Assembly: GCA_019416455.1 (NCBI GenBank)
Contig: DXXG01000028.1
Span: 248,001 to 312,000 of the forward strand
Length of the DNA: 64,000 nt
Source: Clostridiales bacterium
Lineage (GTDB): Bacteria; Bacillota; Clostridia; Oscillospirales; Acutalibacteraceae
Direction: 5' to 3'
The position numbers were made by a program, and so were the translations under genes. The notes under the pieces were generated by a model. It searched no databases, was not told the origin of the DNA, and saw nothing but the letters and a program-made list of their open reading frames with translations. Numbering within the stretch: position 1 is the stretch's first letter; the number at the start of each line of letters is the position of its first letter. Shown one piece after another: positions 40,261 to 48,497 of this stretch.

Positions 40261-41117
40261 CACAGCTTCCGCCTTTCTTTCAGCATATGGTACACGGCCT
40301 CTTTGATCAGCTCCCCCGAGGCCTTGGGGGAAAAACGTCCCGGCAGCGAAGGGGCGTCCACCACACGCAGACCGCACCGTTCCGCGGCCTGACGGTGGAT
40401 ACCTCCCGGGGCGCTGGCCAATTCCAGCAAAAGGGTGTCCGGACCTTGGCGGGAGAGGATCTCCTCCCCCACTACCAGGGCGGGCACCGTATTGAAAATG
40501 ACGTCATACCGGTCTTTGACACCGGAGTACTCCAACGGAGCGCATCCCAGAGCCCGGATAGCGGTCAGGTCACGAGGCTTCCGAGCGCAGCAGTCCACCC
40601 GGGCTCCCAAGCCCCGCAAAGCTATACACAGAGCCTTTCCGATCCTCCCAAAACCGGCCACAAGGCAGTGGGACCCTCCCAGCGCCCCTGGGTACTCTTG
40701 AACTGCCAGCGCCACGGCTCCTTCCGCCGTGAGGAAAGCGTTTCCCAGGGTCAACTCTTCCCGCTGGTAATAATCCTCCAGGGGAATCCCTTCCCACAGA
40801 GAAGAGCTTCCTCCCACCTTGCCCACCATACCCCCAAAAACCTGACAATCCTGGAACGCTTCAGCGAACTCATCGTTCAAAAGAATTGGTTCCCTGCTAA
40901 AGGGAGCATTCAGCGTGACACCATCCCGGGTCGCGGGCAACGGCAGCAGGACAACATCGCAGCGCCGTCCCATCTCCTCCAGAGAGAGGAACGGAAACTC
41001 CTCTGCTCCCTCCAGTCCTTCCAAACCGTGAAGATACACAGCATTACCGTCCTCTTTTAGCGACCTTGCCAAATACAGCTGCCGCTTGTCGCCCCCCACG
41101 ATCCCAAAACTCACCAT
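40260..41117 (-). CDS. dpaA: Dipicolinate synthase subunit A
   Basis: A 285-residue dehydrogenase-like protein (SpoVFA). Start MVSFGIVGGDKRQLYLARSL, N-terminal substrate domain with NAPF, and a Rossmann motif VAGFGRIGKALCIALRGLGA near residue 150; later NTVPALVVGEEIL and LELASAPGGI. It acts as the nucleotide-binding partner of DpaB in dipicolinate formation. The chosen ATG has AAAGGGG ten bases upstream; ten earlier codons lack a site. It is the first gene of dpaAB and is divergent from murC. Confidence 0.95.
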   Translation of the reverse strand: MVSFGIVGGDKRQLYLARSLKEDGNAVYLHGLEGLEGAEEFPFLSLEEMGRRCDVVLLPLPATRDGVTLNAPFSREPILLNDEFAEAFQDCQVFGGMVGKVGGSSSLWEGIPLEDYYQREELTLGNAFLTAEGAVALAVQEYPGALGGSHCLVAGFGRIGKALCIALRGLGARVDCCARKPRDLTAIRALGCAPLEYSGVKDRYDVIFNTVPALVVGEEILSRQGPDTLLLELASAPGGIHRQAAERCGLRVVDAPSLPGRFSPKASGELIKEAVYHMLKERRKL

Positions 41118-41155
41118 GGACACAATCCCCTTTTCCCCAGCAGTCAAGTCACTTT

Positions 41156-41184
41156 CATAGTATGGTTCGAGGACCGATTTGGTG
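41156..41184 (-). promoter_or_regulatory. Sigma-K-like sporulation promoter before dpaAB
   Basis: Minus strand CACC, 16-base spacer, CATACTATG, resembling the mother-cell sigma-K pattern (AC -16- CATANNNTA) but with TG in place of the final TA. Late mother-cell control of dpaAB is established in B. subtilis, which is why I give this weak match. Confidence 0.4.
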
Positions 41185-41252
41185 CCATAGGCGAAGGAAC
41201 CCGTGTTTTGAAAAAAAATTCTGGCCCTTTTCCCGGAAATTTAATTTGGGGC

Positions 41253-41281
41253 TTTATTTTAGGAGGATTTTACAATATAAT
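41253..41281 (+). promoter_or_regulatory. Promoter of murC
   Basis: Weak -35 TTTATT, 17-base spacer, perfect TATAAT. The leader is about 50 bases. Confidence 0.45.
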
Positions 41282-41336
41282 AAGAATACTTATAGCAACT
41301 AGCAACATGAATTCTCGATCAAGGGAGACTTATCAT

Positions 41337-42719
41337 ATGGACGAAAACATTCTGGACCGTGTTAAAAAGCTGCATTTCGTGGGGATCGGAGGCTCCGGTA
41401 TGTGCCCCATGGCGGAGATCCTGTTCCACAAGGGATACCAGCTCACCGGCTCTGATATCAACGAATCCGACACTCTGGAACGCATCCGGGCTTACGGCAT
41501 CCCCGTGGCTATGGGCCACCGGGCAGAAAATATCGGCGACGCGGAAGTAGTGGTCTACACCGCCGCCTGTAAAGCCGACAACCCGGAACTGGTGGCTGCC
41601 CGAGAGCGTGGCATCCCCACCCTGGAGCGTTCTGTGATGCTGGGTCTGCTGGCTCGGAAATTTTCCCGGCCGGTGGCTGTTTCCGGTACACATGGCAAGA
41701 CTACTACCACTGCCATGCTCACGCAGCTGCTCATCGACGGCGGACTGGATCCCAGCGCTATCATCGGCGGCAAGCTGCCCATGCTGGGCGCCAACAGCCG
41801 CATCGGCCACGGTCAGACCTTGGTGGTGGAAGCCTGCGAATATGTGGATACATTCCTTCAGCTCTACCCCGCTGTGTCTGTGATCCTTAACATCGACGCG
41901 GACCACTTGGATTACTTCAAGACCGTGGACAACATCGTCAAATCCTTCCGGCAGTTTGCTCAGCAGACTTCTCAGCTCATCGTGGTCAACGGGGACAATG
42001 AACGGGCCATGGAGAGCGTGAAGGGCCTAACTAACGCCAAGATCGTCACCTTCGGCATGGGTGATCACAACGACTACTACCCCACCGAGATGAACGAGGA
42101 GGATACCGCCTGTGAGGACTTCACCCTCACCTATCACGGTGAAAAACTGGGCAGAGTGAACCTGATCGTTCCCGGAGAGCACAACATGCTCAATGCTGTC
42201 GCCGCGGCTGCCGTGGCTCATAGTTTGGGAGTGGATCCCGAAAAGATCTGCGCCTCTCTGGGCAAGTTCTCCGGTGTACACCGCCGCTTCGAGGTTCTGG
42301 GCAAGTTTGAGGGCGTCACCGTGGCTGACGATTTCGCCCACCATCCCACAGAACTCAACGCTGTGCTCACCTCTGCGGTGCGCATGGGTTACAATCAGGT
42401 GTGGGCTGTGTTCCAGCCTCACACCTACTCCCGCACTTACAACCTGCTGGACGATTTCGCCAAGGCACTGTCCATTCCCCACCATGTGGTGATGACGGAG
42501 ATCCTGGCGGTGCGTGAGACCAACACCTACAACATCCACACCAGCGACTTGGCCGCCAAGATCCCCGGAAGCGTTTGGTTCAACAGCTTTGAGGAGATCG
42601 CCGACTACGTGATGGAACACGCCAAGCCCGGAGATTTGATCCTTACCCTGGGCGGCGGCGACATTTACAAGTGCGCCAATCTTATCGTGGAGAAATATCA
42701 GCAGCGCCAGGAGCAGTAA
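41337..42719 (+). CDS. murC: UDP-N-acetylmuramate--L-alanine ligase
   Basis: A 460-residue cytoplasmic ligase adding L-alanine to UDP-MurNAc. It has the MurC-type opening KLHFVGIGGSGMCPMAEIL, the ATP motif GTHGKTTTT near residue 117 and the acidic EACEYVDTFLQLYPAVSVILNIDADHLDYF. The substrate motif HRRFE is near residue 318, with DDFAHHPTE and QPHTYSRTYNLL after it. All catalytic motifs look intact. The start has AAGGGAG with spacing 9. It is the first gene of a three-gene plus-strand unit (murC, DUF6483, HAD phosphatase), with gaps of 3 and 28 bases. The dpaA gene is divergent from it. Confidence 0.96.
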   Translation: MDENILDRVKKLHFVGIGGSGMCPMAEILFHKGYQLTGSDINESDTLERIRAYGIPVAMGHRAENIGDAEVVVYTAACKADNPELVAARERGIPTLERSVMLGLLARKFSRPVAVSGTHGKTTTTAMLTQLLIDGGLDPSAIIGGKLPMLGANSRIGHGQTLVVEACEYVDTFLQLYPAVSVILNIDADHLDYFKTVDNIVKSFRQFAQQTSQLIVVNGDNERAMESVKGLTNAKIVTFGMGDHNDYYPTEMNEEDTACEDFTLTYHGEKLGRVNLIVPGEHNMLNAVAAAAVAHSLGVDPEKICASLGKFSGVHRRFEVLGKFEGVTVADDFAHHPTELNAVLTSAVRMGYNQVWAVFQPHTYSRTYNLLDDFAKALSIPHHVVMTEILAVRETNTYNIHTSDLAAKIPGSVWFNSFEEIADYVMEHAKPGDLILTLGGGDIYKCANLIVEKYQQRQEQ

Positions 42720-42722
42720 TTC

Positions 42723-43112
42723 ATGCTGACAGAGGACTATATTGTTCGGATGATTCGGGACATGGGCAGGCTTCTGGCCCGTGTTCTAGGCAGTGATGCG
42801 CTTGAGCCGGAGACTGTTGAAGATTTCTCCGTCCTCCCCTCCGGAGATGGACTTCCTCTTTTGGAAGAACTGAAAAACCTGTGTGGCCGTGGGGAGATCA
42901 ACCAGGCGGAGGATCTGCTGTTTGAGCGGTTGGATTTTTCTGATCCTTCCACCTTTCCCATCGCTCTGGCATTCTATCAGCACCTCAATGAGTTTTCCGA
43001 CAAAGAGCTGGAAGCCTGGGATTACTCCCGGGAGGAGATCTTCCTGGGATTGGAGGACTGCGCTAAAGAATACGGTGTAGATCCTCAGCTGATGGAAGCC
43101 TTTCGAACCTGA
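42723..43112 (+). CDS. DUF6483 family protein
   Basis: A 129-residue, entirely helical and acidic protein starting MLTEDYIVRMIRDMGRLLARVLG. It matches the pattern of the DUF6483 family common in Oscillospiraceae, for which no function is known. The middle contains NLCGRGEINQAEDLLFERLDFSD, reminiscent of a helical-repeat (TPR-like) fold. It starts three bases after murC with AGGAG inside the murC end, so it is coupled to cell-wall synthesis expression, but a physical link is unproven. Confidence 0.82.
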   Translation: MLTEDYIVRMIRDMGRLLARVLGSDALEPETVEDFSVLPSGDGLPLLEELKNLCGRGEINQAEDLLFERLDFSDPSTFPIALAFYQHLNEFSDKELEAWDYSREEIFLGLEDCAKEYGVDPQLMEAFRT

Positions 43113-43140
43113 TCTCCTCAGGAAAGGATGTTGCAAACCA

Positions 43141-43938
43141 ATGGTTAAAGCCGTTTTCTTTGATATTGACGGGACCCTTCTGGATCCCGCCACAAAGCAG
43201 GTGCCCCGATCCACTCTAAGCTGTCTCAACGCGCTGCGGCGCAAAGGGATCAAGCTGTTTGTGGCTACGGGGCGCTTCCCTGGGATGACCACTTTTTTGG
43301 AGAAGATCTTCCCTTTTGACGGATTCATCACCCTCAACGGCCAACTGGCCACAGACCGGCAAGGCCAGGTTCTCCACCGCATGTGTCACCAGCCTGAAGT
43401 TATTCGAAAGCTGGTGGAATTGGTACCCCAAGCTGGATTCCCCTGTCTCATCATCGAGGAGGACCAATGCTTCTCTGTGGAGGACAGCAAGGTGATTCGT
43501 GACCACTTTGCCTGGGCGGGACTTCCCGCGCCGGAGCTGTACTCCATCTCACGGCTGGAACAGCACCCGGTGCTTCAATTTCTAGCCTACATATATCCCG
43601 ACCAGACCCATCTGCTGACCTCCTTAGGTCCCATCGCCATTACCGGTTCCGCCAGCGGCATACTGGATGTGATCCCGGAAAAAGGCGGTAAAGAGGTAGG
43701 CATCGCTGCGGTAGCGGACCACTACGGCTGGAAGCGTGAGGAGATCCTAGTGTTTGGGGACGGTCCCAATGATGCGGAAATGCTCCGCTGGGCCGGTACC
43801 GGCGTAGCCCTGGGCAATGGCGTGGAGGAAGCCAAAGCCGCTGCTGATTACGTCACGACACCTGTGGGTGAGGATGGCGTGAAAAACGCTCTGCTTCACC
43901 TGGGGATCCTCACTGAAAATGATCTGAATCAACTGTAA
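43141..43938 (+). CDS. HAD superfamily phosphatase, Cof type
   Basis: A 265-residue hydrolase. Motif I is FFDIDGTLLD near residue 7 (nucleophile Asp, acid Asp two on), motif II is in VATGRFPG near 41, and motifs III/IV are KGGKEVGIAAVADHYG and VFGDGPNDAEMLRWAGTGVALGNG near 205. The Cof-type cap lies between. These enzymes remove phosphate from small sugar phosphates, nucleotides or vitamin B6 phosphates, so the substrate is open. The start has AAAGGATG with spacing 10. It ends the murC unit at a strong terminator. Confidence 0.92.
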   Translation: MVKAVFFDIDGTLLDPATKQVPRSTLSCLNALRRKGIKLFVATGRFPGMTTFLEKIFPFDGFITLNGQLATDRQGQVLHRMCHQPEVIRKLVELVPQAGFPCLIIEEDQCFSVEDSKVIRDHFAWAGLPAPELYSISRLEQHPVLQFLAYIYPDQTHLLTSLGPIAITGSASGILDVIPEKGGKEVGIAAVADHYGWKREEILVFGDGPNDAEMLRWAGTGVALGNGVEEAKAAADYVTTPVGEDGVKNALLHLGILTENDLNQL

Positions 43939-43969
43939 AAAAAGCGGACTGGAAATCCAGTCCGCTTTT
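43937..43969. terminator. Bidirectional intrinsic terminator
   Basis: AAAAGCGGACTGGA and TCCAGTCCGCTTTT form a 14-bp stem, between the HAD phosphatase and mreB genes. Confidence 0.92.
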
Positions 43970-43992
43970 CATATGCGCTATGTTCTTGTGGA

Positions 43993-45018
43993 TCAATAAT
44001 AGGCCACCAGAGGATTCAGCTTGCCATGGCCTCGAGTGTCGATCTTATCGATGTACTTGATAGCCTTACCTGCTCCCAAAACCACACAGTTCTCCGGGTC
44101 ATCAAAGGTGACCACGGGGATCTTGGTTTTTTTGGAAAGCAGCGTGGAGAAGCCGTAGAGATTGGCGGAACCACCGGTAAGATAGATACCGTCGGTAAAG
44201 ATGTCCGCCAACAGCTCGGGAGGCGTTTCCTCCAAGGTCTCCTGCACTGTCCGAATGATGGAGATGGCGGGCTCGATAAGGGCCTCGATCATCTCATCGG
44301 AGTTCATCACCGTGGTCTCAGGCAGGCCGGTCATGGCGTTACGGCCCTTCAAGGTGTACTCCAGCAGCTTCTTCCGGGGATAGGCACAGCCGATGGCGAT
44401 CTTGGCCTCTTCAGCAGTACGGTCCCCGATGAGCAGATTGAACTTCTTCCGCACGTACTTTACGATAGCGTCGTTGAAATCCGCTCCCGCGATGTTGCAG
44501 GAGTTGGCCACAGCGATACCGTTCAGGGAAATCACAGCCATATCGGTGGCGCCCTCGCCGATATCTACGATCATGGTGCCGTGGGGCACAGCGATATCCA
44601 CACCAGCGCCGATGGCAGCGGCCACAGGCTCTTCGATCAGGCAGACCTTCCGCACGCCAGCGGCGGTGATAGCTTCCACCACAGCCCGCTTTTCCACCTC
44701 GGTGACATTGCAGGGCACACTGACAACCACGCGGGGCATAAACACCCGGCTGGAACTGATCTGTTTCAAATAATAGCTGATAAGATGCTCAGCCATGGAA
44801 AAATCGGAAATGACGCCGTTGCTCAAGGGCCGGGAAACGGTGATCCGCTCGGAGGTGCGGCCCAGCATGTCGTAGGCGGCGCTGCCGATGGCAATGACTT
44901 CATCGGTCATGTTGTCCACGGCAATGATGGAAGGCTCGCTCAAAACGATGCCCTTGCCGTCCAAATACACTTTAAACCGGGAAGTCCCCAGATCTATGGC
45001 GATATCGGTTCCTATCAT
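43993..45018 (-). CDS. Rod shape-determining protein MreB/Mbl family
   Basis: A 341-residue bacterial actin. It starts MIGTDIAIDLGTSRFKVYLDGKGIVLSEPS with the phosphate-1 loop, then RVVVSVPCNVTEVEKRAVVEA, CLIEEPVAAAIGAGVD, GTMIVDIGEGATDMAVISL (phosphate 2), GIYLTGGSANLYGFSTLL near residue 290. It polymerises at the membrane to guide cell-wall synthesis. Several MreB paralogues are usual in Firmicutes, so which one cannot be said. MreC and MreD do not follow, which suits the solitary Mbl-like type. The start I use has AAGGATG with spacing 9; four codons more upstream is an alternative. It stands alone. Confidence 0.9.
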   Translation of the reverse strand: MIGTDIAIDLGTSRFKVYLDGKGIVLSEPSIIAVDNMTDEVIAIGSAAYDMLGRTSERITVSRPLSNGVISDFSMAEHLISYYLKQISSSRVFMPRVVVSVPCNVTEVEKRAVVEAITAAGVRKVCLIEEPVAAAIGAGVDIAVPHGTMIVDIGEGATDMAVISLNGIAVANSCNIAGADFNDAIVKYVRKKFNLLIGDRTAEEAKIAIGCAYPRKKLLEYTLKGRNAMTGLPETTVMNSDEMIEALIEPAISIIRTVQETLEETPPELLADIFTDGIYLTGGSANLYGFSTLLSKKTKIPVVTFDDPENCVVLGAGKAIKYIDKIDTRGHGKLNPLVAYY

Positions 45019-45092
45019 CCTGAAAATCATCCTTACACAAAAATTCCATACAATCTTTGGCCCTGCCATAGGCGCAAGGCCGCTATTATTAA

Positions 45093-45121
45093 ATTATACA
45101 ACAAAACCGCCGCGTTTTCAA
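45093..45121 (-). promoter_or_regulatory. Promoter of the mreB-like gene
   Basis: Minus strand TTGAAA, 17-base spacer, TATAAT. Confidence 0.65.
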
Positions 45122-45138
45122 CAGGAGAAATCTTTTCC

Positions 45139-45167
45139 TTGCCCTTTCACCCCGCCTGTGCTATACT
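45139..45167 (+). promoter_or_regulatory. Promoter of the acetyltransferase gene at 45199
   Basis: TTGCCC, 17-base spacer, TATACT. Confidence 0.5.
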
Positions 45168-45198
45168 TTTTCAAAAATTACCAAGAGGAGGGCTGTAC

Positions 45199-45753
45199 AT
45201 GGCACAGTATGAGGAGGTTTTTCAGGGAAAGAAACAGAAGTTTCTGATCCGAAACGCAGTGGGAAACGATGCTCCAAAAGTGATCCAATACATGACTACG
45301 GTGAACCGGGAATCCACATTTTTGGCCATGGAACCAGAGGAATTCATCAAGACCTTTCCTCTGGAAAAGGAGACGGCTCTGCTCCAGGGTTGGGCGGAAT
45401 CGGAGGAGCACCTGTCACTTTTGGCGTTGACGGAGGACGGAGATGTAGCCGGAAGCTGTAACTGCTCCTACTCCACGGAGAAGATCCGCTACCGCCACCG
45501 GGCAAGCCTGGGCATTTCTGTGCGGCAGGATTACCAACGGCAGGGCATTGCCAGAAGGCTGTTGGAGATCCAAGAGGAGTGGTGCCGGTCCCAGGGCATC
45601 GAAAAACTGTGCCTGGAAGTGGACACCCTGAACACAAAAGCTATCGGGCTGTACCTGAGTCGGGGCTTTGTGGTAGAGGGCACCCTCCGCCGGGAGGCAA
45701 AAATGATCGATGGAACCTACCGTGACCTGTACGTGATGGGAAAGATGCTGTAA
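45199..45753 (+). CDS. GNAT family N-acetyltransferase
   Basis: A 184-residue enzyme starting MAQYEEVFQGKKQKFLIRNAVGNDAPKVIQYM. The acetyl-CoA site SVRQDYQRQGIARRLLEIQEEW is near residue 110, followed by LEVDTLNTKAIGLYLSRGFVVEGTLRREAKM, close to the RimI/RimL-related small acetyltransferases and to spermidine-acetyltransferase-like proteins. The substrate is unknown. The start has GAGGAGGG with spacing 6. It has its own promoter and terminator, and is divergent from mreB. Upstream frame extension is a chance open frame opposite mreB. Confidence 0.88.
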   Translation: MAQYEEVFQGKKQKFLIRNAVGNDAPKVIQYMTTVNRESTFLAMEPEEFIKTFPLEKETALLQGWAESEEHLSLLALTEDGDVAGSCNCSYSTEKIRYRHRASLGISVRQDYQRQGIARRLLEIQEEWCRSQGIEKLCLEVDTLNTKAIGLYLSRGFVVEGTLRREAKMIDGTYRDLYVMGKML

Positions 45754-45770
45754 GAAATGACCCCGCTGCC

Positions 45771-45799
45771 TGTATAGATCCAGGCGGCGGGGCTTTTTT
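45771..45799 (+). terminator. Intrinsic terminator after the acetyltransferase
   Basis: CCCCGCTGCCTG pairs with CAGGCGGCGGGG, one wobble, followed by CTTTTTTT. Confidence 0.88.
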
Positions 45800-45828
45800 T
45801 ATCTCATAGAACGGGGCGACAATGGCGG

Positions 45829-48042
45829 TCATTCTTCCCCTTCCAGGAAAAACTTCAGACCCGTGTAGCGTCTCGTTTTCCGGTCGTTTTCTATCATGGC
45901 GCCCACCACGCCCCGCTGGCCCACCAGAATCAGCAGCTGCTTGGCACGGGTGACGCCGGTATACAGCAAGTTCCGGTAGCACAGCTGTCTGGGGGGCTTC
46001 AGCACCGGGATAATCACCGCCGGGAACTCGTTGCCTTGGCTCTTATGTACTGTCACGGCGTAGGCGGGTTCTAGCTCATTGGAAGCATGCTCGAAGTCGT
46101 AGAGCACGTCCTTGTCATCCACCCGCACATGCAGCGATCCGCCGGGGCGGTCAATATCGGTGATAACCCCCATGTCCCCGTTGAACACACCCTCCCCGGT
46201 AGTGCCGTCGTCCTTGGTCCAGGGAAGGTTGTAGTCATTGCGGATCTGCATCACCTTATCTCCCAGCCGGAACAGAGTGCCGTTGATCTTTACCTCCTGT
46301 TTCTCCCTGGACGGGGGATTGATAGCTTCCCGCAGCAGCTTATTCAGCTCTACCGTGCCTAGCTCTCCTTTCCGTCCGGGGCACAACACCTGGATGTCTG
46401 TAACGCTGGAATAGCCATAACTATTCGGCAGACGGGTGGAAGCAAGGGAAACAATAAGCTGTGCCGCCTTGGCCACGTCCTCCTGAGGCAGAAAGAAAAA
46501 GTCGCTGTCCCGGCGGTTCAGTTCCGGCAGTCTCCCCTCCACGATCCTGTGGGCGTTGGTGACGATCAGGCTCTCCATGGACTGGCGGAAGATCTCCTTC
46601 AGCTGCACCGTAGGAAACTGCCCAGAGGCGATCAAATCCCCCAGCACGTTGCCTGCCCCCACACTTGGAAGCTGGTCGCTGTCTCCCACCAGCACCAGCC
46701 GGCAGGAAAAGGGCAGTGCCCGCAAAACACTTTCAAACACATAGGAGTCAACCATGGAGAGCTCATCGATGACGAGACAGTCACACTCCAGTGGATTGCG
46801 CTCGTTTCGGGTGAACACAGGGTTGTCCTGTTCGTCCCAGTCCACTTGGAGCAGCCGGTGGATAGTCTTAGCTTCCTCCCCGGTAAGCTCACTCATGCGC
46901 TTGGCGGCCCGTCCCGTAGGGGCCGCTAAAAACACCTGCTCCCCCGCCTCTTTCAGCAGATGGATGATGGCATTGAGGGTGGTGGTCTTACCGGTGCCGG
47001 GTCCGCCGGTGAGGATGAGGATGCCCTGCTCCAAAGCGGCTCGGATAGCTTCCTTCTGTTTCTCCGCATAGTGGATACCCTTGTTCCGCTCGATGGCAGC
47101 GATCTTTTTGTCCGCACCGCCAATGGAGTTTGGGGTCATCCCCATCATGGACTTCATCCGGGCGGCGATATAGCTTTCTGAAACGTGCTGTTTTTGCAAA
47201 AACAGGTAGTCCCGGTCGTGGAAATTCTCGCAGATGGTTTGGAAGCTCTCACACAAGGTGTACACTCCGTCCTGAACAGCTTCCAATTCCACACCCAGCA
47301 GCTGGGCCGCCGCTCCGCAGAGCTTGTCCAAAGGCAGGCAGGTATGGCCGTTGTTCAGGTTGTGACGGAGCACATAAAGGATCCCCGCCTGGACCCGGCC
47401 GCCGTCATCCAGGGCCTTTTCCATGGACTGAGCGATAGCGTCGGCGATGTCAAAGCTGATGTCCATACCCTCGCCGCACAAGCAGTAAGGGTCCTCCTGG
47501 ATACAGGCGATGGACGCTTCCCCGAACTGCTTCCACACCAGCACAGTCTCTTCCGGACGAACGCCGTAAGCTCCCAGGAACATCATCAACTCCCGGATAC
47601 CGTAGATGCGTTTCAGCTCCTCCCCCAGCTCTTTGGCCTTCTCCGGGGTGATCCCCTTGATCTGGGCCAAACGCTGAGGATCGTTTTCCATCACTTCCAG
47701 AGCTTTGTCCCCAAAGGTCTGGATGATCCGCCTTGCCATTGCTGGGCCGATGCCTTTCACCGCTCCCGAGGAGAGATATTTCAACATGGCAGCGGTGGTA
47801 GCGGGCCGGGCACGGTCAAAAGTCTCTGCCTTGAACTGGTCTCCAAAAGCAGGGTGGCTTTGCCAGGTACCATAGACCCGCAGCTCCTCCCCTTCGCTGA
47901 CAAAAGGGAAAGACCCCACCACTGTGACCATGCCCCCTTCCGTGGCAAGCTCCATCACGGTGTATTGATTTTTATCGTTGTGATATGTAACATGGTCCAC
48001 GGAGCCGCAAAGCTCCAGCAGGGCCTTTTCCTGTTCCGCCAA
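45829..48042 (-). CDS. recD2: RecD2-type ATP-dependent DNA helicase
   Basis: A 737-residue superfamily 1B helicase acting 5'-3'. An N-terminal OB-like part (about 1-75) and helix-hairpin-helix repeats (GIGPAMARRIIQTFG, IKGITPEKAKELG) come first. The motor follows: Walker A GGPGTGKTTT near residue 347, motif II VIDELSMVD near 430, LVGDSDQLPSVGAGNVL near 455, KEIFRQS and the last motif AVTVHKSQGNEF near 672. It works in DNA repair without RecBC. The start is TTG with GGGGGAA upstream, or a nearby alternative. It is followed by no clear terminator, and preceded by a small membrane protein gene 14 bases away. Confidence 0.94.
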   Translation of the reverse strand: MAEQEKALLELCGSVDHVTYHNDKNQYTVMELATEGGMVTVVGSFPFVSEGEELRVYGTWQSHPAFGDQFKAETFDRARPATTAAMLKYLSSGAVKGIGPAMARRIIQTFGDKALEVMENDPQRLAQIKGITPEKAKELGEELKRIYGIRELMMFLGAYGVRPEETVLVWKQFGEASIACIQEDPYCLCGEGMDISFDIADAIAQSMEKALDDGGRVQAGILYVLRHNLNNGHTCLPLDKLCGAAAQLLGVELEAVQDGVYTLCESFQTICENFHDRDYLFLQKQHVSESYIAARMKSMMGMTPNSIGGADKKIAAIERNKGIHYAEKQKEAIRAALEQGILILTGGPGTGKTTTLNAIIHLLKEAGEQVFLAAPTGRAAKRMSELTGEEAKTIHRLLQVDWDEQDNPVFTRNERNPLECDCLVIDELSMVDSYVFESVLRALPFSCRLVLVGDSDQLPSVGAGNVLGDLIASGQFPTVQLKEIFRQSMESLIVTNAHRIVEGRLPELNRRDSDFFFLPQEDVAKAAQLIVSLASTRLPNSYGYSSVTDIQVLCPGRKGELGTVELNKLLREAINPPSREKQEVKINGTLFRLGDKVMQIRNDYNLPWTKDDGTTGEGVFNGDMGVITDIDRPGGSLHVRVDDKDVLYDFEHASNELEPAYAVTVHKSQGNEFPAVIIPVLKPPRQLCYRNLLYTGVTRAKQLLILVGQRGVVGAMIENDRKTRRYTGLKFFLEGEE

Positions 48043-48055
48043 GGCACTTCCCCCG

Positions 48056-48400
48056 TCACTGCGTTTTTGATTCTTCCACTATATGATACACCAGATCGTC
48101 CTGTTTGCAAAGCCGCAGTTGAGGATACCTGCGCTCTAAGATCTTGCAAACGGCCTCCACCTGAGGATCCTCCTTCTCGTTAAGGCAAAGGAGTTTCCAG
48201 TCGCCCCAGTCCATCCAACGGAGCCGGGCCATGGCTCCCCGCACCAGCTGTTCGCACTCCTCCCCATCGGAGGGGATCACTACCCACGCTCCTTTTAAGG
48301 GCGTCACAGGCTTCAGCAGCCAGAAGATCCCCAGCCGGATCAGTTCCACTAACCCCAACGCTGATAGCGCAGCCGTCAGACCCCAAAACAACAGTTCCAT
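48056..48400 (-). CDS. Small membrane protein of unknown function, 114 residues
   Basis: It starts MELLFWGLTAALSALGLVEL with one N-terminal hydrophobic segment (about residues 3-30). A soluble part follows with the patterns GAWVVIPSDGEECEQLVRGAM and GDWKLLCLNEKEDPQVEAVCKILERR, resembling small proteins of unknown function in Oscillospiraceae. The ribosome site AGAGGTGA is nine bases before the ATG. It lies directly before recD2 and behind metK, which has a terminator, so it is probably expressed with recD2. No residues point to a reaction. Confidence 0.75.
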   Translation of the reverse strand: MELLFWGLTAALSALGLVELIRLGIFWLLKPVTPLKGAWVVIPSDGEECEQLVRGAMARLRWMDWGDWKLLCLNEKEDPQVEAVCKILERRYPQLRLCKQDDLVYHIVEESKTQ

Positions 48401-48462
48401 GGAATATCACCTCTTACTCCAGTGTATGCCCAAGGGCAAGACCGGTGCTTTTCCACGGACAC

Positions 48463-48487
48463 AAAAGAACGGGCCCGAAGGCCCGCT
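48463..48487 (-). terminator. Intrinsic terminator after metK
   Basis: Minus strand CGGGCC, TTCG loop, GGCCCG, followed by TTCTTTTG. The stem is short but GC-only and flanks extend it weakly. Confidence 0.6.
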
Positions 48488-48497
48488 CTCATTGATT

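Noticed and set aside
44026..45198. An N-terminal extension of the acetyltransferase by 391 codons
   Set aside because: It lies opposite the mreB-like gene and across both promoters; the ATG at 45199 has a strong ribosome site.
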